From assembly GCA_025765615.1 (NCBI GenBank), contig JAIVFJ010000023.1, positions 1-64,000 on the forward strand: DNA of 64,000 nucleotides, written 5' to 3'. Shown here piece after piece: positions 25,469 through 37,229 of the stretch (position 1 is its first letter; every line of letters begins with the position of its first letter). This DNA is from Zopfochytrium polystomum (taxonomy: Eukaryota; Chytridiomycota; Chytridiomycetes; Chytridiales; Chytridiaceae). Under the pieces are notes generated by a model that made no database searches, had not been told where the DNA came from, and was given only the letters and a program-made list of their open reading frames with translations. Made by a program: the position numbers and the translations under genes.

Positions 25469-28078
25469 TTAAAGGAATGCGGCCGTGGGGCAATTTAAGA
25501 TGCCCAAGTTGTACTGCACGTCGCCTGCAGGGAAGTCCAGCGCGTTTTCGTATGTAAGCTGGCTCAGGGAAGACCCAAGGCTTGAGAGAAAATCGGAGTT
25601 GTGTAATGGAAAACGGAGACGTTGTTAGGTGAATTACGGCTATTGACGCGAAAGGTGCACCTGTAAAAACCAGTGTAACCCGCGTCCCCAGTGGTCAGTA
25701 CGTCAGCCAGAACCGTCTTTCCGTAATTGTTGACGATGGCCGTGGAGGTTGGGACGCCCCCGACGCCGTTGTTTTGGGGGATGGCTCCGTTGTCGAAGTA
25801 GTTGATTAATTGACCGCTGGAGAGGGAATTCAGTTGTTGATCAGTTAGCTCTCAGGGCCATCTATCAAACACCGCTGAATCAGGAGAAAGCAAGACAACA
25901 ACAAAAACAATGGGCTTGAATGGAACAAAAGCCCGATTTTCTCACTTGAACCAGGCTTTCATCAAAGTCGGCACGGACACTTGAATCTTTGCCGTTGCGT
26001 ACGAGGCCGGCGTCGTCAAGGAGCTTCCGTAAGGAACAATCGCGTAGTTGTATAGCCCGGCAACGTCGCCAAGAATTTTTGCCGCCAGCGAGCTGTAGTC
26101 GGTATACTGAGAGCATCGTGGGTGTTCGGGGTGGGTGAAGGTCGTGGCCCAAAGAGTTAGCGAAAGGTCCGGTAACGATAATAGTTCACTCCTCTACCCC
26201 TTCGTTTTTCAAAGCAGTGGAAGTTGGAAAAAGAACCAAATAGCGGAAGCAACAACGAGAAGTTCCAAAGAAATTCATGAAAGGGAAGCAGAGCAAAAAA
26301 AGGGGACACCTGATTGAATTTCGTGGAATCGTCGAGGGTGACAAAACGGCCCTCGACGGCGTCCGAGTAACGACCGTCGGTCGGGATGCCGTTGAACACG
26401 GGGAACCCTGCGGGGTTGGGGGTCCCGTCCTTGTTAGGAGTCTTGTAGATGGGGAAGAGCACCGTGTTGACGAGCAGGGCCGATTGGTCGGTCGTCTTGT
26501 TGCCAGAGTTGTCTACGTACGGCGCAGAGTTGGTCCCAAAGTTCCAGCACCTGGGGTGTTTTACGCGAGCAGTTGTGATGAGAAAATACAAATTCTACCC
26601 AGAGATTGGGTAGCGAACTCGTAAACATATAACATCAAAAGCAGCTTACAAAACGTTCTGTCCCTGCCAGAACACGGTCTTGGTCGTGTACTGATTTCCA
26701 GGGCCGTAAGTGTAGAGGTTGGAACCGCCGACCCAGTGGTGGTCGGGTCCAAGGTTGTACATGATGGGAGGAGGCGGACCGGGTGGGGTGGACGTGAAGG
26801 CGGTGTCCTCCACGAACGCGACCGGGCAGTTGAGTATCTTCACGGGGTCCACGATCCCGGGCGAACCTTTGATGAGGCCGTCGGAGCGGTAAAAGTTTGC
26901 TGCTTCGTTCGTGGTGAAGTTTTTCACTCTTTGGGAGGTAAAGCATAATATGATGGTAGGAGGAAAGGGGTGCGGAAGGCGTTTGAGGGCACATGGGTTA
27001 TTTTTAGCTTGCCACTTCAATTGGGAGAGCCGGATAATCATTCGTGTTGCGATGCCATAAACATAAAGCTTACGCGAAAAATCCGGTGTAGTTGGAAGAG
27101 ATATCAGGCGCTGCATCGATCACTGGGAGACCGACGGCGGTGCCGTTTTTGTCTTGAATCCTGTAAAAGTTTCCTGTCACGATAGTTCCGGCCGCCGGGT
27201 CTGTTGGGATGGGGCCGAGGTTCATGTAGTAAATCTGCTGGTTGCTGGAGAAGAGTCGCGTTAGGCTCGAAATGGTTTACGCACTGCCCAAAGTCTATAA
27301 GACTTACAAGTACCACCCCTGCTTTGGCAACATTTTTTTCATTACACGTGGAACTGGGAGGCTGGCATCCTGAAATTTACTGTTTTTCGGCACGACGGGA
27401 AGATTGTAGTATCCAGATGGATAGAAAGATGCACCCGAAAGGCGAAGAAGCTTGGTGTACGACATTATCTGGAAGCTTTCTGTCAGGAGTTGTATAGCGG
27501 CAAATAATAAAAAAACAGCCCTCAATCTACCTTATTCTTGGAGTACCCGTCGGGAACAACAACTTTCATGTACAACACAGAGTCTGTGTACCACTCGTCC
27601 GTCGGTAACATTTGGAAAATAGGGTAGCCCGCTGACTCTCCCGACTTGTAAAAGGGGAACAGCACCGTGTTTATCTGCGCGCTTTTGGACGAGCCTGTTT
27701 GTGACGGCCAGACCCCCCGATTGTTGTCGTCAATCGGGAAGCACCTGGTTTCGGGTTGTGGGGAGCAAAGGAGAGGGTGGGGGTAAAGGGTTGGGGGTGC
27801 GGTTGCCACCAAAAGTCGCGTCAGTTTATGCGCCGGTCTCGTAAGCGCCTTTTTCAGCAGCTTGGCCCGGTTTTCCACACTTATTACCATGCTCGTCGGT
27901 TGTTGAACCAGACTTGAACGGGGGAGTACGTGTATTTTTCGCTTTTGGAAAGGTAGGGGTCGACGTATAGAACAGGCTTTGGAGGTGGCGCCGTTTTCGG
28001 CTTGATCAGGGGGGACGCCAAGGCGAGGCAGGCTCCGAGGAGTAGCAGCAGCGGCGTGAATGCGCGTGTCATGCTCAA
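25469..28078 (-). CDS. Secreted two-repeat protein of unknown family
   Basis: Nine exons, 28078-27888, 27744-27531, 27468-27308, 27244-27074, 26928-26650, 26550-26310, 26106-25946, 25816-25661 and 25580-25469, give 561 aa with all phases closed. The N-terminus is a clear signal peptide (basic start, FTPLLLLLGACLALAS). The mature protein contains two related halves. Each has a C(W/F)xx(D/T)-like start and NTVLFP(F/I)YK, then G(Y/F)P(I/V)F, PTDxxY(T/S)D, and an ILNCP(V/T) motif near its end. Tyr, Asn and Pro are abundant, and cysteines are few. No catalytic signature or membrane anchor is recognised. I do not recognise the family. A cell-surface or secreted role is inferred only from the signal peptide. 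The methionine at 28072 (MTRAF) is an equally good start. Confidence 0.87.
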
Positions 28079-28168
28079 CTGGTACGTGATTTTCTAATGG
28101 AAACAGACTTTTTCTAAGAAAATCAAAAAAAGTTGTCGGGGACTCGACAATTTTCTAGTGTATTACTT

Positions 28169-31100
28169 CTACTGCGAGAGCTGAGCCTCGATGAGTTTCT
28201 TAAAGCGTCCATCCGGCTTCCGAATCAGCTCTTCATAGGCTCCTTCTTCCACAACTTGACCATCCTGAATCATTAGGATATGGTCAGCCTGTTGAATGGT
28301 TGAAAGTCTATGGGCGATAGTAATTACTACCGGACCAGAGAGCGTCAGGTTAATCCCAGCAACGGCAGTTGAGTTTCCTCACCGGTTCGACCCCGAACAA
28401 TCTTCGAAATGGCGTCTTGCACCAAGTATTCGCTTGCCGCGTCAAGGGCCGACGTTGCCTCATCCAGAATCAGAATCTGGGCGGAATTTGTTTGGAACAA
28501 TTGCAATTGATTGAAGCCTTTACTAACCTTTGGGTCTTTAAGTACTGCACGCGCTATCGCAATTCGTTGTTTCTGAGAAAGAAAAAAAAGTCAGCCTTTG
28601 AAAGGAAGGCGCTCATGGCAAGCGCACCTGACCACCTGAGAGTGCAAACACCCTTCTCGCCAGCAAAGGTGTCAAGGCCATCAGGGAAGCCTTCAATAAA
28701 GTCTCGCGCATTAGCAATGTCCGCCGCCTTCAGAATTTCCTCCTCCGTCGCTTGAGGTCGTCCATAGGATATATTCTCTCTTATTGAGGCCGCGAAGAGG
28801 ACCGGCTTTAAATTATTAAGTTAAGTCCAGGCTTGCCGGCGAAAATAAAAATATTTGGCTGTACCTCCTGGGAAACGAAGGCGATCATGTTGTTGCGGAG
28901 ATGTGTGGGGTCAAGGCTCCTGAGGTCATACCCGTCGACAAAAACTACCAGCTCTTAGTAAGAGTGAAACAGGTGTGCAAATCTACACACTTGCTCCTTT
29001 TTCCGGGTCGTAGAATCGCAGTAGAAGTTGCGCAATGGTGGACTTCCCAGATCCCGAACTACCCACGATCGCCACGTTCGTTCCTGGCCTGACAGAGAAA
29101 GTGAGATCTCGAAAGACTGGTGTGTCCGGTCTCGTCTGCTTTCTTAATCAGCGGGGAAAGTTAAATGTGCCACCACATACCGGGTAGGTGAATGAAAGTC
29201 CCTTAAACTCAATGGCACCTTCCGTTTTGGGCAAGATAACCCCGTCTGTTTGTACGGTTTCAATCGTTATAATCAACGATATGTTGGCGGAGACCATTAC
29301 CCTCCAGTGATTCAATATGGGATTTGCTTTCTAAAAGAGAAAAGAGTCGAGAGCTTGCACCAAGTCCTTTCATGAACTCAGAGTAGAATCCAGAAAGTCC
29401 CGTAAACGAAAATCCCACATAAGCCGTGTACATAAAGAACGAAGCGAGGTCGCCCGTAGAAAGGGCACCAGTCTGTAGCGCTTTGTTTGTAAGCGAAAGG
29501 GCGTGTGTGATAAACATCTAATAAACAAACCTGGACAAGACGGCCACCGTAGAAGAGAATTGCCAACATCACCAGGTTGCCTGAAAATCCAGCTCCACCG
29601 AAAAAGGCGCCGCTTGCAAATCCTTCTCGAATAGAAAGGGAGTACACTTCATGGCTCTTCTTCTCATACTTTTTGGCCTCTGCCACCTCCTGCGCGAAGG
29701 AACGAACTGTCCGTATATTTCCCACTTTCTCTTCTGCGACTTTGGTTGTTTCTCCGATAGCCTCTTGCGTCTTCTCTGAAAGCCTTCGTACGAGGCGACC
29801 GTAGTAAATGCCTCCAATGGCTATCGGTGGGACTATGGACATCATAATCATCTAGGCGCGTCATTAGGAGAGCGCATACTGTGCAAACAGAGGCAAGTAC
29901 CGTCAGTTCAACGTTCATATAGATCATCATTCCTGTTTCAGTTTAGCCACAATGTGTGCGAAACCTTGCACGTACCAAGTCCAACAATCGCACTGACGCT
30001 GCTCCTCAAGCCATCGGAAATGTTGTTTGTCAAAGACTTTCCGACAACGACCGTGTCCGCCGACAATCGACTGATCAGCTCGCCGGTCCTGTTCTTGTCT
30101 AGTGAAATTAGCAAGCCCCAAACAAAAGGAGACCACCTCACCAAAGAATGTAACGTCTTGCCTGATGATGTTCTTGAACATTTCCGTTCGCAAACGGAGA
30201 ATGATCCTGCAGGCACAGTGAGCGATGATCGCGCTCTCAAAAATGCCAAGGTCCAAAACCTTTCGCCCGCAATTTTCATCAAAACAACTCGTCCAAAGTT
30301 GGCAATGGCCCCAACTGTGCGTTGTTAGCGCCAGCCGAAAGCCTTGGTTTATGATCACATACCAGCAAAAACGCAACCAAGGAGTCCAAACACAAGAGGT
30401 AAGGAGTCAGGGGTCAAGCCGAACGGCGCCGGGGTTGCGGTCTCCACTCCCAGGGAGGATATGACAAGATCGATGATTCTGCCCATGCTGAAGGGAACCG
30501 CCTAAAAAAAAAAAACCAGAGTTTGCTTTCGCGACGTCGCAAATCGTTGGCGCAATGAAATACCATAGTGACAGCGGACGAAACGAACAACAAAGACGTG
30601 GCACCGGCAAGCACTTTAGCCTCTGGGCGGGCTAGACCGAGCAAGCGCTTCCAGTCGCTCACGTTCACTGGTTTCGTTGGTTCGACGAGGCCGACCGTCT
30701 CTGCCGCCGCTGCCTTTTCTTCCACCGGGCGGTTGCCAGACCCGCCAGCGGGTGTGACGGAGGAGGTGGGGCTGGAGGAGCTTCCCTGCGAACTTGAGCT
30801 TGTCAGGGTGCGAAGCCGCTGCCCACGCAGGCTCGGGTTCGCCATGCCCCTGGGCTGGGGGCTGCTGATCGTCAGCAGGGGTGATGCACGAGGTTGCGCA
30901 TGCGGTGGGGGCTGGGGCACAGCCGTGACGGCTGGATGTGGCAGAGCCGGAATTGAGCCGTTGCAGAGGGATGATCGCCAACGGCGGCACCACCACAATC
31001 CCAACGGCATTCCTCCTCCTCCTCCTCCTCCTCCTCCTCCTCGTTCAGATCGCGTTGCTGGAGAAAGAAAGGGAAAAGTTTGGCAGCGGCGGCAGCGGAT

Positions 31101-31361
31101 CGTGGTGAGCGAGGACGAGAGGGGAGAAAGAAGAGGGCGGCGATGCGAGGGGGTGTCGGCTGTTGCGGTCGGGGGAGAAGGTGGGATTGTGAACGTCGTA
31201 GCTTTCCTGGCGGCAGAGGGCCGCCGAAGAAGGCCGGCTCGAGCAGGAGGAGCAGCAGCAGCCATAGTGGTGGTTGAGAAGAGGAGGAGGAGCGAGGAGG
31301 AGCCGAGAGAGCCCGCGCGTCCCTCGAACCCAGTTGCCGCTGCCGCCGCCGCCGTCGCCAT
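28169..31361 (-). CDS. Mitochondrial-type ABC half-transporter (ABCB10/Mdl1-like) with a 1-nt frame break
   Basis: Fifteen exons: 31361-30564, 30501-30363, 30314-30260, 30206-30142, 30098-29976, 29933-29902, 29851-29531, 29517-29301, 29245-29181, 29135-28991, 28944-28865, 28805-28628, 28572-28528, 28476-28383, 28326-28169. A long Ser/Pro/Arg-rich N-terminus, possibly a mitochondrial presequence, precedes one transmembrane domain ([30 protein letters not shown]) and one nucleotide-binding domain. The latter has Walker [11 protein letters not shown]-loop FVSQE, signature LSGGQKQR, Walker [12 protein letters not shown] and switch IAHRLSTI. All splice phases close except in exon 28805-28628, which is one base too long. 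The extra base lies in the TTT (plus-strand AAA 28646-28648) just before LSGGQ. This may be a sequence error or a recent inactivating mutation. ATP-driven export across the inner mitochondrial membrane is the family role. Confidence 0.88.
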
Positions 31362-31366
31362 GACGT

Positions 31367-31442
<76 letters not shown>

Positions 31443-31764
31443 TGTGTGGGCAATGGCGCGGACACGGACGATGGTGTTTGTTTTGTAAATATTTGTTACT
31501 ACTACTGTGTTTAGCTTTTTCCCTTTTCTTTTCCTTTTCCATTTTTTTCTCTCTTTTTTTTCTTCTTTTTTTTCCCCCTCGATCGCGTCTCTGTTATTGT
31601 TGGGATCATTTTGTCTGCACCCCCACCCATGACGAAAATTGCAAAAAAAAAAAGAAAAAAGAGGAAAAGTAAAGAAAGGAAAAGGACAAGATAAGTAAAA
31701 TAAAGAAACGGAGAAATCAAGAAAGAAAGAAAGAAAGAAAGAAAGAAAAGACCCACCCACCCCA

Positions 31765-31798
<34 letters not shown>

Positions 31799-31867
31799 AC
31801 ACACACTCACTCACACAGACGTCCCTTCTTTCCAACGCGGGCACGCTCGCGTATCACGTACGACTCG
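31362..31867. promoter_or_regulatory. Divergent intergenic region with GA, T-rich and CA repeats
   Basis: This separates the head-to-head ABC transporter (-) and Trf4-like (+) genes, so both promoters should lie here. It contains (GA)n at about 31374-31438, pyrimidine-rich tracts at 31505-31580, GAAA repeats at 31720-31750 and (CA)n at about 31766-31818. No promoter element could be pinpointed. Confidence 0.5.
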
Positions 31868-34411
31868 ATGAGCAACAGCACCAGCAGCAGCAGCCGCGGC
31901 GGCGTTGATGGCGGCGGCGGCAGGAATCGACCCACAGCGATTCGTTCCGCTGACAAAGGCGGCAGCAGCAGCAGCAGCAGACCGTCGACGATGGCGGCGC
32001 CGACATCCGCATCGTCATCATCAAGGGAGAAGCTGCCGTCGCACGCCGGAAGTGGAGCTAACGGCGTGCGAGGAGGGCAAAGAGCCGTGGCCAGCACTGG
32101 CAAGAACGGCACGCCTTCGCCGGCGGCCGATCGCCACGAAACGGAGCAGCAGCAGCAGCAGCGCCCATCTCCTTTTGCGCCGGCAAGCCGGACAGTGAGC
32201 GCTGACAAGTTCGTTAGGGGCGGCCCCAGCCGGACGACGAGCTCTGGCCAAAACGGAGACCGCCCGACCTGGGACCCCCCGGCAGCAGAAGAAGAAAACG
32301 CGTCGAGTACCCCTACCCCTGCCCCTGCGCCCCCTTCGAAGACAAAGCGCTTTTCCTTTAAACCGGAGCAATCAGGAGACGACTTTCTGAGATTAAGCGA
32401 ACCCACTGGCCGTTACGAGGGCGGTCCCTCGTACACAAAATTTCGAGATGCCACTAGTGTGGATCCAGTTGACGCATTGGCGGATATGGCCCAACCTATT
32501 TGGGTTCGGGACCCGTCCAACTACTCGACGGATCTTGCTCAGATGTGAGGCACCGCCGCTGTTCCTGCATCGTGCCGATCCTCACGCTGTTGTTTATGCC
32601 TGTAGGTTTAATCAGGAAGTTGAGGACTACGTGCGTTACATTTCACCAACACAAGAAGAGCATGAAATGCGGATGTTGACGATTGAACGGATGAGAGTGA
32701 CCGTATTAAGTTTATATCCTCGAGCGGAGGTGATGGTGTTTGGCTCCTTTGAAACCAAGCTGTACCTTCCCACAAGGTTGGATGGTCGCCCCACTGGCCG
32801 TATCTTCTAAGTGTAAATCTAGTGATATAGATGTGGTGTTGATTGATCCCAGAATACAGCCACCGGGGTGCTTATTTAAAATTGCCGCAAAACTGAGCGA
32901 GCACAACATCGTCTCCAAGATCGAAGTAGTCGACAAGGCGAGGGTGAGTGTGAATACTACCAATCACCACTGAGGTGTGACCGATATTCGTTACTTCAAA
33001 GGTTCCCATCATCAAATACACAGACGCACTTACAAAGTTCGCAGTCGACATAAGTGTGAACGTGGAGACAGGCCCGGAGGCTGCAAGAATTGTCACTCAG
33101 TTCGTGGAGGACCCCAAGCTTGGGCTGGGCATTCGTGGGCTGATGTATGTCATGAAGCAATTCCTTCTTCAGCGCCACCTGAACGAGCCCTTCACGGGTG
33201 GTCTGGGCAGTTATGGTTTACTCATCTTGGTCTCTTCGTTCTTGATGGTGAGAATTTTCTGCAGTGGTGAACCATGTATAACTATTCAATTATCGCCGCA
33301 CAGATGCACCCAATGATCCAGTGTGGTAAACTCCAGCCAGAGGAAAATCTTGGCATTCTCGTTTTGGAATTCCTGCAGGTGTACGGAAAATGCTTCAATT
33401 TCGCTCAAGTGGGCATTGGAGTTGATATCGAAAACGGAACATGGTATTTCAGAAAAGTGAAGTATTCTTGTTATGATGATGAACGACTTTGCTAAACCTT
33501 TGGCTCGGATAGGAGAATGTGTACTGGCTGAAGCGAAAAATGGGACTGCTGACTATCCTCGATCCTCAAGACAAAAGTACGTATTTCCACTGCTGAAACT
33601 GAAACCCCCCTCTCTGAACATCTCGACAGCAAACGACGTTGGATCTGGTTCCTATAATTTTCACCAGGTTCGGAGTGAGTTTCAACGTGCATACACTCGC
33701 ATTGTATGCATGATTGGAGCAACGTACGAGCGCAACCGCCAATCAGTTGCTGGGGCGCGAAACGGTACCAGTAACAGCGAAACCAACCCATCCGTGCGAC
33801 CAAACTCGATACTAGGCGCATTCCTTTCTGTACCGAAGGATTTATTCGCCGTCCGGGAGCACAGTCAACTTCTCGCAGACAAAGTGCGGAAAGGCCTCGT
33901 CGAAACGGGAGTTCCGCAAGAGACTTGGGACAAGGTCATGGCTGCATCGTCGGGCTCGCCGCTGGCACATGCCGGAACAAAACGCAAACGTGATTGGGAA
34001 CACAGAGGCGATGACGGTGGCGACGATTCGCCCTTACCCACACCGACCCGCCCCTCGGCTCAAACGAGCACTCGCAATGGCCAGCCGCAGCCCGCACGAC
34101 CCCAACAACGACAGCAGAAGCCGACGCAGCCGCAAGAGCAGTCGGGGAAGAAGAACTCGTCGCCGCCCCAGTCAAGGCGGGAGAAAGATGCAGGCCGCGA
34201 GTCGTGGATGCCATCGACACCGGCGACCTCGTCGGGGCGCCTTGCCCAGGACAGCGCAGAAAAGACACCCCCAACACAGAGCAAACGACGCGGCGTTGAT
34301 TTGGCGCTGAGCGCACCTCCTCCGGTCCCGACTTGGAATGACAGGGACACTGAGTCGGATATGGAAATATCAGAAGGCGACAGCGACACGGGTCCCCGAA
34401 GAAAAAAGTGA
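31868..34411 (+). CDS. Trf4/5 (PAPD5/7)-type non-canonical poly(A) polymerase
   Basis: Seven exons, 31868-32544, 32606-32776, 32823-32943, 33002-33247, 33304-33456, 33513-33576 and 33630-34411, give 737 aa with closed phases. The catalytic core reads EVMVFGSFETKLYLPTSDID, with the GS motif and the first two metal-binding Asp. It is restored only when the intron between GSFETKLYLPT and SDID is removed. VPIIKYTD provides the third-carboxylate strand. The PAP-associated region shows GGLGSYGL, FNFAQVGIGV and the C-terminal signature DPQDKTNDVG...SYNF. The family adds short oligo(A) tails to nuclear RNAs for exosome decay (TRAMP-type complexes). Flanking N- and C-terminal arms are long and disordered, with KRKR and RRKK nuclear-signal-like ends. 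The N-terminal Ser/Gly/Gln-rich arm is about 220 residues. Confidence 0.92.
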
Positions 34412-34727
34412 TATTTTTTTAATATAACGCCTTTTGTAATTGGAGATCATCCTCTCGTTTTCACTTCTTTTTTTTTTTTTTTCCCTTGTTGTTGCCAAGC
34501 CTGGCTTACTTTCGCGTTCCCCAAAAAGATTCACTGGGGATTTCGTGATGAACAACCAGGCGAGATCAAACAAGTCGCGCGCGTTGCGGTTCAGTGTGCG
34601 GATAATCCGCACTGCCATTACTTTCTTTTTTCTTTCTCAGCCCAGACAGCCACCAAAAAAAGGAAAATAAAGATATGCCGCCCCAGCCGGCTTCCCCATC
34701 GGTGACCTCCCCGTATCCCAGTTCCTC
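34412..34727. other. Convergent 3' flanks, no gene
   Basis: Lies between the 3' ends of the Trf4-like and ING-like genes. It contains a T15-type tract near 34469-34483; no coding signal is seen. Confidence 0.5.
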
Positions 34728-37055
34728 TCAGTCCCTGACCTTCTTCTTCTTGTGCGCACGCCTCATTGTAAAGTCTTCGTCCTCTTCCTCGAGCAGCGCC
34801 TTGCAGTCGGGGCAGTACCACACTTCGTTTTTCGGGGACTCTGTCAGGCCGACGCATTCGAGGTGGAACCACTCGTTGACGCACGACTGGGGGGAAGGGG
34901 GTGTTATTGCGAGGAAAAAACCACGGAAGTACAAAAAAAAAAAAAAAAAAAGGAGGCTACTCAACGTCGCTGTCGCAGGCAATCATTTCTCCGTACGACA
35001 CCTGGCGGCAAAAGCAGTAGAGCTGCTCGTCGACTTCTGGCGCTGTGCCGCGAAACTCTTCTTCGGCGCTGTTCGGAAAAAAAAAAAAAATCCACGTAAG
35101 AAGGGAACAAACAGCATCAGTGCGTTTGCATTTGCACAAACGATACTAAAGCTGGAGAAGCCATTGGGGGAGGTTGGTGTTGGGGGTGGGAGTTGGAACT
35201 GGGGGGGCGGGGGCATATTTTGCGCGCGTACGTTTTGCGTTTCGTATTCTTTTTCATGGTTTTCTGATGGGCGGGAGTGACTCGCATGTTGGACGCCCGC
35301 CGCTCTGGATTTGATTTAAATTTTGATTTGGAGTAGGTGTTACAGGCAGTGTTAGTACCATTTCGGAAAGGAAAAGGCGTTTGAATAAATAAAAAAAGCG
35401 GCTTACTTAGTAAATTTGCCTTTGCCAGCACTGCGGGAGTAACTGTGAATGTGTGAACCTCTGTAAGCCGTCCGAAAACCACATGCGCCCACAGCTTGTG
35501 GACAAATTCCCCCCGGAATAGAACAATACACAACCTGTTGTACCTGGAACAGGGCTCGCAGCCGCGCGCTCAAACTTTTCCGCAGCTTCGACGCGCTTTA
35601 AGGGCGTTTCCACAGCCGAAGAGCTCGACGGCTCGGGCAGACCGTCGGACATACTCGATGCGAGACGGCTGGCCAATGAGAGCGGCGGCGCCAGGGGCAG
35701 CGGCGTCGTGGTTGCGGAGAGTGACGACGGTGTTTGGAATTGAGAGAGCGACGAGAAGGTGCGGTTGGTGGTGATCGAGCTGAGGGACGGCACCAGCGTC
35801 GACAGCACCGATGAACTGGCACCGTCTGCGAGGGTAGTTGTGCCATCTTGGCGTGCGATGGTCTCGAGATCAATGTTGAGCTTACGGATGTGGCGGTCAA
35901 TCTGCAAAACAAAACTATAAGAAATTGCACGCCTACTCACGCGTTGCCGAGGCGAAGGGAAGAGATAAAAAACAAAATAGAAGATGTAGAAGAAGAAGAC
36001 GAGGAATGAGAAAGGTGCTTACGTTTAAAATGCATCGTTCGACCAAACGGAGCTTTTCGTCGGCAATCGCGGTCCCTTCGGAGTACATCCCCATAATTTC
36101 GGCAAAAAGGGCCCTTTGCTCGGGGAACGGCTCGACCGCCTTTGCGCCCGTCAGTGCAGTGTCGCCAGCCGGAGCAGCGACGGCCGAGCCGCTCCCGCTG
36201 CCGGCTCCGGCAAGGATGACGGCAGAGCTGCCGTTTGCGGCCGCCGGATCGCCGGCCGGCGACGGAGCGACGGCCTTACGCTCCTTTTTGGTCGGCGACG
36301 ACGCGGATGAGGGGTTCCCCGCCGGCCCCGACGCGGACCCGCTCGCGGCGGTGCTGCTCGCCTTTGCGCTCGGCGTGCCGGCCTCCTCCTTGACTGACGA
36401 CGATGTGCCTCCTCCTGCCGAAGTTTCGAGCTTGATGTTTGCCAAGGATCCGACAACCGCCGACGGAGGTTCCACCGGACCGGCTTTTATCGTTCTTCGG
36501 AGGTGCATGTCCCGGTTTTCGATGCGAGTTTTCAGGTCTGTAGCAACGACATTTGGGTTTATTGTCGAAGGGTGGAGGGGAGTTAGCTCCTGAAACAAAC
36601 GGGGCAGAAGTGTGGGCGGACGTACTTTGGAACTCGGTGTCTTTGTCGCGTATCTCGCCGAAAATGTGCACCATCTCCCCCGGAAGATTTTCGATGGCTG
36701 TGGGGGGATGCGTGTGTGTGTGTGTCAGACAGAAGTGAGCAAAAAGAAAAAAATTAAAAAATTAAAATAAAAAAAGAGAAGAGACGGCAGTCATCAAAAA
36801 AGATTATTAAATAACTAAAAGAAAAAAAATTTAAAAAAAAAAAAAAAGCTGTGTCCAGCAACAAGCCGATGGGGACAGCGCGCAACGAGGTTGCTCGGAT
36901 CGAAGAATCGAACGGCCGCTGTTTGCACGATCGCAAGCGTGCGTACGCCGAACGATGCGAAGTGCAGTTCGATGGGCGAAGTGCAGTTCGATGGGCCCAT
37001 GCTGAGATAGATGAAGGGAAAGGGCATCGATCGGACTGCGCCACGGGCAGGGCAG

Positions 37056-37101
<46 letters not shown>

Positions 37102-37154
37102 GAGAGGGACCCACTCTGCACAAAGTCCTCAAGGACCTGTTGGTGGTCCGCCAT
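34728..37154 (-). CDS. ING-family PHD-finger protein
   Basis: Eight exons, 37154-37115, 36697-36626, 36537-36023, 35901-35544, 35442-35407, 35304-35232, 35068-34966 and 34886-34728, give 451 aa with closed phases. The N-terminal ING helices read MADHQQVLEDFVQTIENLPG, then EMVHIFGEIRDKD, NLKTRIENRDMHLRR and, after an insertion, EKLRLVERCILNIDRHIRKLN. A basic linker follows (KRRASNMRVTPAHQKTMKKN). The C-terminal PHD finger is YCFCRQVSYGEMIACDSDSC, then NEWFHLECVGL and VWYCPDC, all Zn ligands present. It reads H3K4me3-type marks in histone acetyltransferase or deacetylase complexes. Two features are unusual: about 140 low-complexity residues are inserted inside the ING helical domain, and the CDS starts with a 40-nt exon followed by a 417-nt intron carrying a (GA/CT)n array. 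Confidence 0.92.
37059..37100. repeat. (GA)n microsatellite in ING intron 1
   Basis: About 21 uninterrupted GA units on the plus strand, transcribed as CU repeats in the first intron of the ING-like gene, 15 nt from the donor site. Confidence 0.95.
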
Positions 37155-37229
37155 TATTTGCTTTGTTTAAACGAACAAAAAAAAAGAGAAAAAAAAAGTT
37201 GGGACAATTCCGTTCTTGTCAATGTCGTT

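Noticed and set aside
30414..31844. Open frame extending the ABC transporter N-terminus 160 residues upstream
   Set aside because: The extension is translated microsatellite and poly-A/T sequence; the methionine at 31361 directly follows the GA repeat and starts a normal-looking presequence.
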